NCBI GenBank assembly: GCA_946184925.1
Contig: CAMHHL010000004.1
Span: 1-57,609 of the forward strand
Length of the DNA stretch: 57,609 nucleotides
DNA from: an uncultured Clostridia bacterium
Lineage (GTDB): Bacteria; Bacillota; Clostridia; Oscillospirales; Acutalibacteraceae
Direction of reading: 5' to 3'
Under the pieces are notes generated by a model, which was not told where the DNA came from, searched no databases, and worked only from the letters and a program-made list of their open reading frames with translations. Position numbers and translations under genes: made by a program. Below, piece after piece: positions 40,590 to 48,223 of the stretch. Positions within the stretch are counted from its first letter, which is position 1; each line of letters starts with the position of its first letter.

Positions 40590-40648
40590 TTAAATTGCAA
40601 ACAATTTAATTTACACCTATATTATACCACTATTTTCACATTTGTCAA
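40590..40648 (-). promoter_or_regulatory. gpx promoter and candidate OhrR operator
   Basis: On the minus strand TTGACA (40643-40648) and TATAAT (40621-40626) are 16 bases apart. A perfect palindrome TTAAATTG and CAATTTAA with a 4-base centre (40590-40609) covers the start of the transcript, a position suited to repression. Confidence 0.7.
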
Positions 40649-40661
40649 GCTTTTTATTTTC

Positions 40662-40779
40662 CTACCCTGTTACGTGACTTCTCCTATCATACGTTTGGTT
40701 TGGGCTGTGTGTTGCTGTCCTATCCGACGTCTGTAAAGATAACGCTGGGCTGTGTGTTGCTGTTCTATCAAACGTCTGT
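40662..40779. repeat. Composite intergenic repeat, border and 45-bp tandem units
   Basis: CTACCCTGTTACGTGA begins the segment, followed by CTCCTATCATACG and two copies of a 33-base unit (40702-40734 and 40747-40779) starting GGGCTGTGTGTTGCTGT and ending ACGTCTGT, at a 45-base period. Related segments occur at 18296, 45464 and 57436. No gene is present. Confidence 0.8.
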
Positions 40780-41045
40780 TAAGTTGTAAGTTGTAAGCAG
40801 GAAGTTGTAAGTTATGGTCGAGTAGATAGGTCGTATAGAAAAACAACGTCGTATAGCCGACCAGATTTAAATGCTGCTTGCGCAGCAAGCATAAAGATTC
40901 TGTCGGGAACTAAATGTCAGTATCTCGCAATCTGTCTGCACGACCACAACTTATCACTTACAACTTACCGCTTACAACTTGTTTGCCACTTTAATTGCTC
41001 ATTGCACATTGCTAATTGCTAATTGATTACGCATTACAAATTAAG
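40780..41045. repeat. Heptad (GTTGTAA) tracts and a 49-bp dispersed repeat
   Basis: GTTGTAA-type heptads at 40779-40812 are followed by TATGGTCGAGTAGATAGG. A GCTGCTTGCGCAGCAAGC palindrome lies near 40873. A 49-base segment at 40902-40950 is repeated inverted at 45138-45186 (45 of 49). It is followed by reverse-orientation heptads (CTTACAACTTA) and CTAATTG runs. With the preceding repeat this fills the roughly 480-base gap before dpaA; I see no gene. Confidence 0.75.
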
Positions 41046-41124
41046 AATCAAAAGGGCTCTGCCTTTGTCACACATACCGGCGCGCCGCATAGTATGTCTC
41101 AGGAACCAAAGTAAGGTGTTGGAA

Positions 41125-41988
41125 ATGGTTTGCAATTATAATTCGGTTGCGGTTATCGGCGGCGACAAGCGCCAGCTTTTTGCCGCGGACGCTTTTTTGA
41201 AACGCGGCTTTGAAGTTGCGCTCGCCGGCTTTGACAAGCTCGAAAGCCGCGGAGGGCTGAGACTTTGCACTGTCGGGGAAGCACTCGGCGGTTCAGATAT
41301 AGTATTGCTCCCGGTTCAGGGATTATCCGACGGGAAAATTAAATGCTATTTTTCTGATAAGGAAATATACGTTGATTCTTCATTTGTTGAAAGCGTGGGT
41401 GACAAGCCTGTTTTTATGGGCAGAGCAAAAACGTTCCCCGGCGTGAAGGCGCATGATTTGCTTTTGCGTGAGGATTTTGCCGTTTTGAACGCTCTTCCGA
41501 GCGCCGAGGGCGCGGTTGAGACCGCTATGCGTGAATATGAGGGTACAATCTCCGGCTCGCGTTGCCTAGTTATCGGCTACGGCAGAATCGGCTCGGTGCT
41601 TTCGCGGCTGCTCAGCGCTCTCGGAGCGCGGACATGCGTCTGCTCCCGTTCTGAAACCGGCAGGGCGAAAGTTGTCTGTGACGGCAACACGCCGTATGAT
41701 ACCTCTGAGCTGTCGCGTCTGAGCGGCTTTGACATTGTGTTCAATACAGCCGATGCGGTGGTGCTGAATGAGCCTGTGCTCTCGCGCTGGAACAGCGACA
41801 CGCTGATTATCGATCTCGCGTCGCTGCCGGGCGGCGTTGACTTTGCTGCCGCAAATCGCCTCGGATTCACAACAGTTCAGGCTCCGGGGCTCCCGGGAAG
41901 GTGCTCGCCGAAAACCGCCGGCAAAATCCTTGCCGACACCGTTCTGAATATTCTCAAGGAGGAATACAGGTGCCCAAGGCAAGTATAG
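41125..41988 (+). CDS. dpaA: Dipicolinate synthase subunit A
   Basis: A 287-residue NAD(P)-binding protein (SpoVFA). With DpaB it oxidises dihydroxy-tetrahydrodipicolinate to dipicolinic acid in the mother cell for loading into spores. The N-terminal domain has SVAVIGGDKRQLFAAD; the second Rossmann domain has CLVIGYGRIGSVLSRLL. Length is close to the Bacillus protein. ATG 41125 follows GTAAGGTG; the open frame further upstream runs through repeats and is rejected. No sigma-E/K promoter was assigned. Its 3' end overlaps dpaB. Confidence 0.93.
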   Translation: MVCNYNSVAVIGGDKRQLFAADAFLKRGFEVALAGFDKLESRGGLRLCTVGEALGGSDIVLLPVQGLSDGKIKCYFSDKEIYVDSSFVESVGDKPVFMGRAKTFPGVKAHDLLLREDFAVLNALPSAEGAVETAMREYEGTISGSRCLVIGYGRIGSVLSRLLSALGARTCVCSRSETGRAKVVCDGNTPYDTSELSRLSGFDIVFNTADAVVLNEPVLSRWNSDTLIIDLASLPGGVDFAAANRLGFTTVQAPGLPGRCSPKTAGKILADTVLNILKEEYRCPRQV

Positions 41989-42542
41989 GCTTTGCTATGT
42001 GCGGTTCGTTCTGCACCTTTTCAAGAGCGATACCGCAGATGGAACGCCTTGTTGAAACCGGCTACAGCGTTATTCCCATAATGTCCGAGACAGCGTATTC
42101 GACGGATACGCGCTTCGGAAAGGCGGCGGATTTTGCTGATAAGATAGAAAAGCTCACGGGCAGGGAGATTATCCACACAATCGGAGCGGCGGAGCCGATT
42201 GGTCCCAAAAAGCTGTGCGATTTGATTGTTGTGGCTCCCTGCACGGGGAACACTCTCGCCAAGCTCAGCCACGGCGTCACGGACACTGCGGTGACAATGG
42301 CAGTGAAGTCGCATCTCAGGATTCAGCGACCTGTGCTGCTTTGTGCGGCGACAAACGATGGTCTCGGCGCAACTGCCCAGAATCTCGGACGGCTGCTCAA
42401 CACGAAGAACATCTTCTTCGTTCCGATGAGCCAGGACGATTATGTTAACAAGCCCAATTCGCTTGTCGCGCACTTTGAGCTTTTGCCGGAGTGTGTACAG
42501 CAGGCGCTCGAGGGCGTTCAGCCGCAGCCGGTTTTCGGATAA
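41970..42542 (+). CDS. dpaB: Dipicolinate synthase subunit B
   Basis: A 190-residue flavoprotein-like subunit (SpoVFB). It has IGFAMCGSFCTFSRAIPQME at the start, DLIVVAPCTGNTLAKLSHGVTDT and the PVLLCAATNDGLG segment, typical of the flavoprotein fold used by this family. GTG 41970 follows AAGGAGG and overlaps dpaA by 19 bases. The pair is strong evidence that the organism makes dipicolinate-containing endospores. The lysine-pathway genes that often follow in Bacillus are absent here. Confidence 0.94.
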   Translation: MPKASIGFAMCGSFCTFSRAIPQMERLVETGYSVIPIMSETAYSTDTRFGKAADFADKIEKLTGREIIHTIGAAEPIGPKKLCDLIVVAPCTGNTLAKLSHGVTDTAVTMAVKSHLRIQRPVLLCAATNDGLGATAQNLGRLLNTKNIFFVPMSQDDYVNKPNSLVAHFELLPECVQQALEGVQPQPVFG

Positions 42543-42584
42543 GTGAGGTTTAAAGGATAAATTCCGAATCCTCAACACTGCTAC

Positions 42585-42613
42585 TTGAAAATAAGCTCTC
42601 CGTTTGGTATAAT
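42585..42613 (+). promoter_or_regulatory. Promoter of the zinc-ribbon/DUF2007 gene
   Basis: TTGAAA and TATAAT are 17 bases apart, 31 bases before ATG 42645. Confidence 0.8.
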
Positions 42614-42644
42614 AACCAATGTATACCAAAGGAGGGCTTTTTCT

Positions 42645-43136
42645 ATGAAATATTGTCCGAAATGCAAAAGACTATATAACGACGAGGACGAGCTTTGCTC
42701 ACGCGAGGAATGCAAACACAAAAGGCTCGAGCCTGTTGAGGACGAGACCACGTCGGTCTACCTCTGCACCGGCGATCTCGTGGAGCGCGACCGCGTTCAG
42801 ACCGCGCTCAAGGACAGCGGAATCCCGAGCGTGTTCGTTCGCAGAATGGTCAGCGCTAACTCGCAGCTTGTGACGGGCGTTGATTATGACGGCTTTGATA
42901 TTCTCGTGCCGTTTGAGCTTTATGAAAAGGCTTTCGACGTCGCTGTCGGAATTGGCGCGATAACGCTGGACGAAGAGGAAAAGAACGTCCCCGAGCCGTT
43001 GCCGATAGAGGAGATGTCGCGCACCAAGCGCACGTGGGTGAGAGTGCTCTCGGCGTTTTTATTGATACTCGTTTTCGCCGGGGTAATCTTCGGCGTTGAC
43101 GCGATTATGAACGCAATCAAATCATTATTTACATAA
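42645..43136 (+). CDS. Zinc-ribbon, DUF2007-like, tail-anchored membrane protein
   Basis: A 163-residue protein. The N-terminus is a small zinc ribbon (YCPKCKRLY then LCSREEC). The middle (about 45-105) resembles DUF2007: VYLCTGDLVERDRVQTALKD, then GIPSVFVRR and a FDILVPFELYEKA end, seen in putative signal-transducing proteins. The C-terminus is one transmembrane helix (VLSAFLLILVFAGVIFGV) after a basic stretch. The role is unknown. It has a strong promoter and AAAGGAGG ribosome-binding site. metY starts 15 bases after its stop and has no promoter of its own, so readthrough is likely. Confidence 0.75.
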   Translation: MKYCPKCKRLYNDEDELCSREECKHKRLEPVEDETTSVYLCTGDLVERDRVQTALKDSGIPSVFVRRMVSANSQLVTGVDYDGFDILVPFELYEKAFDVAVGIGAITLDEEEKNVPEPLPIEEMSRTKRTWVRVLSAFLLILVFAGVIFGVDAIMNAIKSLFT

Positions 43137-43151
43137 CAGGAGTGACGAAAA

Positions 43152-44420
43152 ATGAAAATTGAGACAAAATGTATTCAGGCAGGCTATACGCCCAAGACAG
43201 GCGAGCCAAGAGTGCTTCCCATTGTACAGAGCACGACTTTTAAGTATGACACATCCGAGGCTATGGGCGCTCTGTTCGACCTCGAGGCTGAGGGTTTCTT
43301 CTATACCAGACTGGCAAACCCCACTCTCGACGCGGTTGAAAAGAAGATTGCTGCTCTCGAGGGCGGCGTAGGCGCTATGCTCACCGCTTCCGGTCAGGCG
43401 GCTACGCTCTCCGGCGTTACAAATATCTGCAACTCCGGCGACCACGTAATCTGCTCCTCGGCTGTTTACGGCGGCACCTTCAATCTCTTCGAGAAAACTC
43501 TCAGAGGTCTCGGAATCGACTGCACCTTTGTCGCTCCCGACATCACCGAGGAAGAATTAAATAATTCCTTTAAAGAAAATACAAAGCTGGTGTTCACCGA
43601 GTCGGTCACAAACCCCTCGCTCGATGTTGCGGACGTTGAGCTCTTCGCGAAGTGCGCCCACGCTCACGGCGTTCCGCTTTTTGTGGACAACACCTTCCCG
43701 ACTCCGATAAATTTCCGCCCCTTTGAGTGGGGAGCCGACATTGTTGTTCATTCCACCTCAAAATACATGGACGGTCACGCAGTCGCTCTCGGCGGAGTTC
43801 TTGTCGACAGTGGTAACTTCGACTGGACAAGCGGAAAATTCCCCATGCTCTCCGAGCCCGACGAGAGCTACCACGGAATCACATACACTGAGCAGTTCGG
43901 CAAGGCTGCGTTCATCACAAAGGCGCGCACACACATTATGCGCGACATGGGACCGCAGCAGTCGCCGATGAACGCCTTCCTTCTCAATCTCGGGCTTGAG
44001 ACCTTGTTCCTGCGCGTACCGCGCCACTGCGAGAACGCGCTTGCGGTCGCAAAGTTCCTCGAGGCTAACGACAAAATCGACTGGGTAAATTATCCCGGTC
44101 TTGAGAGCAGCAAGTACTACGAGCTCGCTCAGAAATATATGCCGAACGGCACCTGCGGAGTCGTTTCGTTTGGCGTTAAGGGCGGCAGAAAGGCTGCCGA
44201 GAAGCTGATGGCTAACCTCAAGCTTGCGGCGATTGTCACCCACGTTGCCGACGCGCGCACCTGCTGTTTGCACCCGGCAAGCTCAACTCACCGCCAGATG
44301 ACCGACGAACAGCTCGAGGCGGCAGGAATCTCGCCGGCTATGATTCGATTCTCAGTCGGTATCGAGAATATTGACGATATAATCGCCGATTTACAGCAGG
44401 CGATTGATTGCCTCGACTGA
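43152..44420 (+). CDS. metY: O-acetylhomoserine sulfhydrylase (PLP-dependent)
   Basis: A 422-residue Cys/Met-metabolism PLP enzyme that makes homocysteine from O-acetylhomoserine and sulfide. It has STTFKYDTSEAMG, YTRLANPTLDAVEKKIAALEGG, TASGQAATLSGV, the PLP aspartate region FVDNTFPTP and the Schiff-base Lys in HSTSKYMDGH. The C-terminal ADARTCCLHPASSTHRQM is typical of MetY; methionine gamma-lyase is a close alternative. The ribosome-binding site AGGAGTG is clear. Its stop shares a base with the ispD start. Confidence 0.92.
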   Translation: MKIETKCIQAGYTPKTGEPRVLPIVQSTTFKYDTSEAMGALFDLEAEGFFYTRLANPTLDAVEKKIAALEGGVGAMLTASGQAATLSGVTNICNSGDHVICSSAVYGGTFNLFEKTLRGLGIDCTFVAPDITEEELNNSFKENTKLVFTESVTNPSLDVADVELFAKCAHAHGVPLFVDNTFPTPINFRPFEWGADIVVHSTSKYMDGHAVALGGVLVDSGNFDWTSGKFPMLSEPDESYHGITYTEQFGKAAFITKARTHIMRDMGPQQSPMNAFLLNLGLETLFLRVPRHCENALAVAKFLEANDKIDWVNYPGLESSKYYELAQKYMPNGTCGVVSFGVKGGRKAAEKLMANLKLAAIVTHVADARTCCLHPASSTHRQMTDEQLEAAGISPAMIRFSVGIENIDDIIADLQQAIDCLD

Positions 44421-45121
44421 TGAACGGCTTTGTCACCGCGATTATCGTCGCGGCAGGAGGTTCAACGCGCATGGGGCTCGGCTTCAGCAAGCAGTTCATT
44501 CCGCTTTGCGGCGAGCCTGTAATCGCGCACACACTCAGGGCGTTTGAAAGAGCTGACATCATCGCTTCCGTTGTGGTTGTCTGCCGCGAACAGGATAAAA
44601 ATGAAATTATGAAAATAGCAGCCGACAACGGCTTCGGCAAGGTGAAGGCGTTTGTAAACGGCGGCGCGACGCGCGACGAGAGCGTCCGCAACGGAATCGC
44701 CGCCTGCGATGAGCGGACAACTCACTATGCCATTCACGACGGCGCGCGACCGCTCATTTCGGTTGATGATATTGAGCGCGTGGTAAAAGCCGCGTTCGAG
44801 ACCAAAGCCGCGGCTCTCGGAACTAACGTTACAGATACAATCAAAGTTGTTGACGACAATGAGAATATCGTCTCAACACCGCTGAGGAGCACTCTTCGTG
44901 CGGTTCAGACGCCTCAGGTGTTTGAAAAATCGCTCTATCTCGGAGCGCTCGAAAGGGCAAGCGCCGGCGACGAGACCGTGACTGACGATTGCAAGCTCGT
45001 TGAGCTCAGCGGCGGAAAGGTAAGAATTGTCCCCGGCAGCGAGACGAATATAAAGCTCACCACGCAGAGTGATATTACGCTTGCGGAAAGTATACTCGGG
45101 AAGTTGAAAGTTGAAAGTTGA
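44420..45121 (+). CDS. ispD: 2-C-methyl-D-erythritol 4-phosphate cytidylyltransferase
   Basis: A 233-residue IspD of the non-mevalonate isoprenoid pathway; it couples MEP to CTP. Motifs are the nucleotide-binding AIIVAAGGSTRMG, KQFIPLCGEPVIAHTL, HDGARPLISVDDIE, VTDTIKVVD, LRAVQTPQVFEKS and the end segment GSETNIKLTTQSDI. ATG 44420 overlaps the metY stop. The final codons (GKLKVES and stop) are read from a GTTGAAA heptad array, so the native C-terminus seems to have been replaced or extended by repeat DNA. ispF follows after a 482-base repeat-rich gap. Confidence 0.95.
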   Translation: MNGFVTAIIVAAGGSTRMGLGFSKQFIPLCGEPVIAHTLRAFERADIIASVVVVCREQDKNEIMKIAADNGFGKVKAFVNGGATRDESVRNGIAACDERTTHYAIHDGARPLISVDDIERVVKAAFETKAAALGTNVTDTIKVVDDNENIVSTPLRSTLRAVQTPQVFEKSLYLGALERASAGDETVTDDCKLVELSGGKVRIVPGSETNIKLTTQSDITLAESILGKLKVES

Positions 45122-45231
45122 AAGTTGAAAGTTGATAGTTATGGTCGTGCAGACAGATTGCGAGATACTTACGTTTAGTGCCCGACCGACTTTTAGTTAA
45201 CAATTATCAATTAACAATTAACAATTAACAG
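45101..45231. repeat. GTTGAAA heptad array, 49-bp repeat copy and AACAATTA tract
   Basis: Four AAGTTGA heptads (45101-45128) overlap the ispD stop. They are followed by a 49-base segment (45138-45186) that recurs inverted at 40902-40950, then by repeated AACAATT/TTAACAATTA units (about 45197-45231). Confidence 0.8.
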
Positions 45232-45246
45232 TTTCGGACAACACCG

Positions 45247-45460
45247 AGCCTTCCCTTGGGGGAAGGTGTCAGCCGTAGGCTGACGGATGAGGGACTACGT
45301 TTTTGCAAGAAGTGCTTTTGATAAGGAGTATTCTTTACTCTATATCACGGTTTCTGTTAAATGTTGGTTATTGTAACAATAAACTGAGATGTATCGGAAA
45401 AGTAGTCCCTCATCCGACCGATTCGCAAGCGAATCGCCCACCTTCCCCCAAGGGAAGGCT
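45247..45460. mobile_element. MITE-like element with AGCCTTCCCTTGGGGGAAGG ends
   Basis: A 214-bp element has 22-bp terminal inverted repeats (45247-45268, 45439-45460). A second inverted block GGATGAGGGACTAC lies at 45285-45298 and 45402-45415. Different small hairpins fill the space between outer and inner repeats (GTCAGCC/GGCTGAC; GATTCGC/GCGAATC). No coding capacity is credible. Elements with this end are familiar between genes in gut Firmicutes. Confidence 0.75.
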
Positions 45461-45463
45461 TTT

Positions 45464-45580
45464 GACGTTTGATAGGACAGCAACACACAGCCCAACGTCA
45501 CCTTTACAGTCGTCGGTTCGGAGCAGACGTCACAGCCCAAACACAACCCTTGACAGGAGCACTCACGTAACAGGGTAGAG
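45464..45580. repeat. Composite intergenic repeat, reverse orientation
   Basis: GACGTTTGATAGGACAGCAA and CACACAGCCC are the complement of the 33-base unit at 40702-40779. The segment ends with CTCACGTAACAGGGTAGAG (45562-45580), the family border, 23 bases before ispF. Confidence 0.8.
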
Positions 45581-45603
45581 ATAGAAAAAAAGGAGATAAT
45601 ACT

Positions 45604-46074
45604 ATGAGAATAGGTCACGGATATGACGTGCACAAGCTCGTTGAAGGCAGAAAGCTAATTCTCGGCGGCGTTGACATTCCGTATGAGAAGGGCTTGCTCG
45701 GTCACAGCGACGCCGATGTTCTGCTTCACGCGATAATGGACGCGCTGCTCGGCGCGGCGGCTCTCGGTGACATCGGAAAGCTTTTCCCCGACACCGACGA
45801 GCGGTTCAGCGGAGCGGACAGCCTTTTGCTCCTTAAAGAAGTTGTCAGGGTTCTCGCGGAGCATGGTTACTCAGTCGGAAACATCGACAGCACCGTGATC
45901 GCTCAGCGTCCGAAGCTCAGAGGCTACATAGATAAAATGAGAAAGAACATTGCCTCAGCCTGCGGCGTTGACATCAGTCAGATCAGCGTAAAGGCAACAA
46001 CCGAGGAAAAGCTCGGTTTCACCGGCAGCGGCGAGGGTATCTCGGCACATGCCGTATGCTTAATTAGCAATTAG
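45604..46074 (+). CDS. ispF: 2-C-methyl-D-erythritol 2,4-cyclodiphosphate synthase
   Basis: A 156-residue IspF, the cyclising enzyme of the same MEP pathway as IspD. Metal and substrate motifs are [39 protein letters not shown] cut by conserved Asp/His, [12 protein letters not shown], and [17 protein letters not shown] with AHAVCLI near the end. The ribosome-binding site AAAGGAG is followed by ATG 45604. The last codons (LISN) run into an ATTAGCA repeat. It is separated from ispD by mobile and repeat DNA, so it may need its own promoter. Confidence 0.96.
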   Translation: MRIGHGYDVHKLVEGRKLILGGVDIPYEKGLLGHSDADVLLHAIMDALLGAAALGDIGKLFPDTDERFSGADSLLLLKEVVRVLAEHGYSVGNIDSTVIAQRPKLRGYIDKMRKNIASACGVDISQISVKATTEEKLGFTGSGEGISAHAVCLISN

Positions 46075-46143
46075 CAATTATTGCAGAGCCAAAAGCTTTC
46101 CCTTTCGCGCTTTCTGAGGAAAGTTTTGTAATTCGAAATTAAA

Positions 46144-46171
46144 ACGCCGCCGCGATTTTCCGCGACGGCGT
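46144..46171. terminator. Bidirectional terminator between ispF and the zinc operon
   Basis: ACGCCGCCGCG and CGCGACGGCGT arms with an ATTTTC loop. T-rich tracts follow, more clearly on the minus strand. It serves two convergent units. Confidence 0.75.
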
Positions 46172-46192
46172 AACTTATTTTATTGTGCTTTA

Positions 46193-46678
46193 TTATTTGC
46201 TGATTGCTTCGAGCTCCGCGTTTCTCAGCACGCAGTAGGTGTAGACGTCCCTTTTGTAGTAGTCAAATTCCCCTTTTACGGTTATTTCTTCGTCAGCTTT
46301 GGGATAGTCCTTCGGATATTTGAGGCTCTTGTCGCTGAGTTCAAATTCTATTCCCTGCGAGCAGCAAGCGGTGGCGTCGGCGATGATGCACGCGTAATAT
46401 CTTTCTCCCTCATCCTCGACTGTACTGAAGTTCCACCTCATCCTTACCATCTGTCCTTTATAATCGGACGGAGTGGTTACCATATTGAACACCTTTGAAT
46501 AAATCATTGTGCTGCTCATCGCGGTGAGGTCAACGTCGATTTTATCATCTGCCGCGGCTTCCCGAACGGCAGAAGTTGTTTTTTCGATGGCGGTTGAATT
46601 CTTGTTTGAATCCGAACCGCAAGCCGTAAGCGAAAGCGCCGCAGCGGCAAGAACAAGCGCCGCAATCACTTCCTTCAT
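46193..46678 (-). CDS. Small lipoprotein of the zinc uptake operon
   Basis: A 161-residue lipoprotein (lipobox LTACG). The mature domain (about 70-158) looks like an OB-fold-type beta barrel: YKGQMVRMRWNFS, YACIIADATACCSQGIEFEL and EITVKGEFDYY. The CC pair in ATACCSQG could bind zinc or another soft metal. ATG overlaps the znuB stop by four bases, placing it last in a Zur-controlled operon. It is far too short and of the wrong fold for a ZnuA cluster-A9 binding protein. It may be an accessory metal-binding protein; function is inferred. Confidence 0.75.
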   Translation of the reverse strand: MKEVIAALVLAAAALSLTACGSDSNKNSTAIEKTTSAVREAAADDKIDVDLTAMSSTMIYSKVFNMVTTPSDYKGQMVRMRWNFSTVEDEGERYYACIIADATACCSQGIEFELSDKSLKYPKDYPKADEEITVKGEFDYYKRDVYTYCVLRNAELEAISK

Positions 46679-47520
46679 GAACGACCTCCTATCTTTCCTG
46701 CTAAGAAGAACGCGAAGAAGACTACAATGTCAACTGCGACAATCGTCGAGCCGACGGGTGTTCCTGCGAGAATCGAAATCAATATTCCCGACAGCGAGCA
46801 GACTACGGAGATAACAACCGAGCAGATAGTCACGCTCTTGAAGCTCTTGAAAACTCTCATTGCCGACAGAGCAGGGAAGATTACCAGAGCCGAAATCAGC
46901 AGCGAGCCCACGAGGTTCATCGCGAACACAATCACAAGCGCGATGATAACCGCAATTAAAAGGTTGTAGAGCTCGACGTGCGTCCCTGTCGTTTTCGAAA
47001 AGCTTTCATCAAATGTTACGGCAAAAATCTTGTTGTAGAAGAAAATGAACGCCGCAAGCACAATGAGCGCAAGAATTGCCGACATCCACACGTCCGTTTC
47101 CGTCAGCGTGAGGATTGAGGTTGAGCCGAAGAGAGTGGAGCACACGTCGCCGGAAATGTTCGACGAGGCGCTGAACACATTCATCAGAAGATAACCTATC
47201 GCGAGCGCTCCGACCGAAATCATCGCGACTGCCGCGTCACCCTTGATTTTGGTGTTCTGACCTGTTCTGAGCAGGAGCACCGCGCAGAGCACGGTCACAA
47301 CCAGCACAAGCGGCATGTTGTTGGTAAGCTTGAGGACTGAGGCAATCGCAATTGCGCCGAACGCGACGTGCGAAAGTCCGTCGCCGATGAACGAAAACCG
47401 CTTGAGCACGAGCGTTACTCCGAGCAGCGACGAGCAGAACGCAATCAGCACGCCGACAATTACAGCGTTCCACACGAACTGGTTTTCAAAGTAGAAGGCG
47501 AGCGTTTCGAATATATTCAT
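46675..47520 (-). CDS. znuB: Zinc/manganese ABC transporter permease
   Basis: A 281-residue ABC-3 family permease with eight to nine hydrophobic segments. It has GVTLVLKRFSFIGDGLSHVAFGAIAI, the family's DGLSH signature, and the C-terminal NLVGSLLISALVIFPALSA. It moves Zn(II) or Mn(II) into the cell. It overlaps znuC by four bases and the lipoprotein by four. The Zur-like regulator at the operon head points to zinc. Confidence 0.92.
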   Translation of the reverse strand: MNIFETLAFYFENQFVWNAVIVGVLIAFCSSLLGVTLVLKRFSFIGDGLSHVAFGAIAIASVLKLTNNMPLVLVVTVLCAVLLLRTGQNTKIKGDAAVAMISVGALAIGYLLMNVFSASSNISGDVCSTLFGSTSILTLTETDVWMSAILALIVLAAFIFFYNKIFAVTFDESFSKTTGTHVELYNLLIAVIIALVIVFAMNLVGSLLISALVIFPALSAMRVFKSFKSVTICSVVISVVCSLSGILISILAGTPVGSTIVAVDIVVFFAFFLAGKIGGRS

Positions 47521-48215
47521 TTCACGTCGCCTCCCTTCGCCGAAAAGCCTCCGGACGAGAGGTATTCCGCCTTTGTGCCGAAGAACAGCGTGTCGCCGAT
47601 GTGGAGAATGTGGCTTGCGTATTTCGATGCGGCATTTATGTCGTGGGAAATCATTATTATTGTTATTCCGTCCCGATTGAGTTTTTTGATCAGGTCATAC
47701 ATCTCGGCGGTTACCATCGGATCAAGCCCGGAAACCGGCTCGTCAAGGAGCAAAATTTTGCCTGTAGCGCAGAGCGCTCTCGCGAGAAGAACTCTCTGCT
47801 GCTGTCCGCCGGAAAGCTCGCGATAGCAGCGTTTTTCCATTCCGTCAAGCCCCATCCGCCCGATGTTCGCGGCGGCGAGGGCTTTTTCTTCTTTTTTATA
47901 GAACGGTCTCAGCCCGGCACGTCCCTGACAGCCCGAGAGCACAACCTCCCATACCGATGCCGGAAAATCTCTCTGAACCGGTGTCTGCTGAGGGAGATAA
48001 CCGATTTCGTTCGATTTCAGACCGTCGCCGAATTCCACCTTGCCTTTCATCGGCTGTCTGAGTCCGAGCACCGTTTTCATCAGCGTGCTCTTTCCCGAAC
48101 CGTTCTCGCCGACAATGCAGAGGTAGTCGCCGCTGTTGACCTCAAAGCTCAGCCCGGTGACGATTTCAACACCGTCATATCCAAGCGACAGGTTTTCACA
48201 TTTCAGAAGAGCCAT
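47517..48215 (-). CDS. znuC: Zinc ABC transporter ATP-binding protein
   Basis: A 232-residue ATPase. Motifs are Walker A GENGSGKSTLMK, Q-loop GYLPQQTPVQRDFP (typical of metal transporters), signature ELSGGQQQRVLLARAL, Walker B LLLDEPVSGLD and switch His in MISHDINAA. ATG 48215 follows AGGAGG, 8 bases after the zur stop. It powers ZnuB. Confidence 0.93.
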   Translation of the reverse strand: MALLKCENLSLGYDGVEIVTGLSFEVNSGDYLCIVGENGSGKSTLMKTVLGLRQPMKGKVEFGDGLKSNEIGYLPQQTPVQRDFPASVWEVVLSGCQGRAGLRPFYKKEEKALAAANIGRMGLDGMEKRCYRELSGGQQQRVLLARALCATGKILLLDEPVSGLDPMVTAEMYDLIKKLNRDGITIIMISHDINAASKYASHILHIGDTLFFGTKAEYLSSGGFSAKGGDVK

Positions 48216-48223
48216 GGCGCCTC

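Noticed and set aside
40780..41045. tRNA or small RNA gene in the gap before dpaA
   Set aside because: No cloverleaf or T-loop consensus was found; the region is accounted for by repeats, although transcription cannot be excluded.
41023..41124. Longer N-terminus for DpaA
   Set aside because: The upstream extension is read from repeat DNA, has no ribosome-binding site, and lies before the conserved start of the family.
45303..45578. Protein-coding frame between ispD and ispF
   Set aside because: It runs through the MITE-like element and composite repeats, has no ribosome-binding site and gives low-complexity protein.
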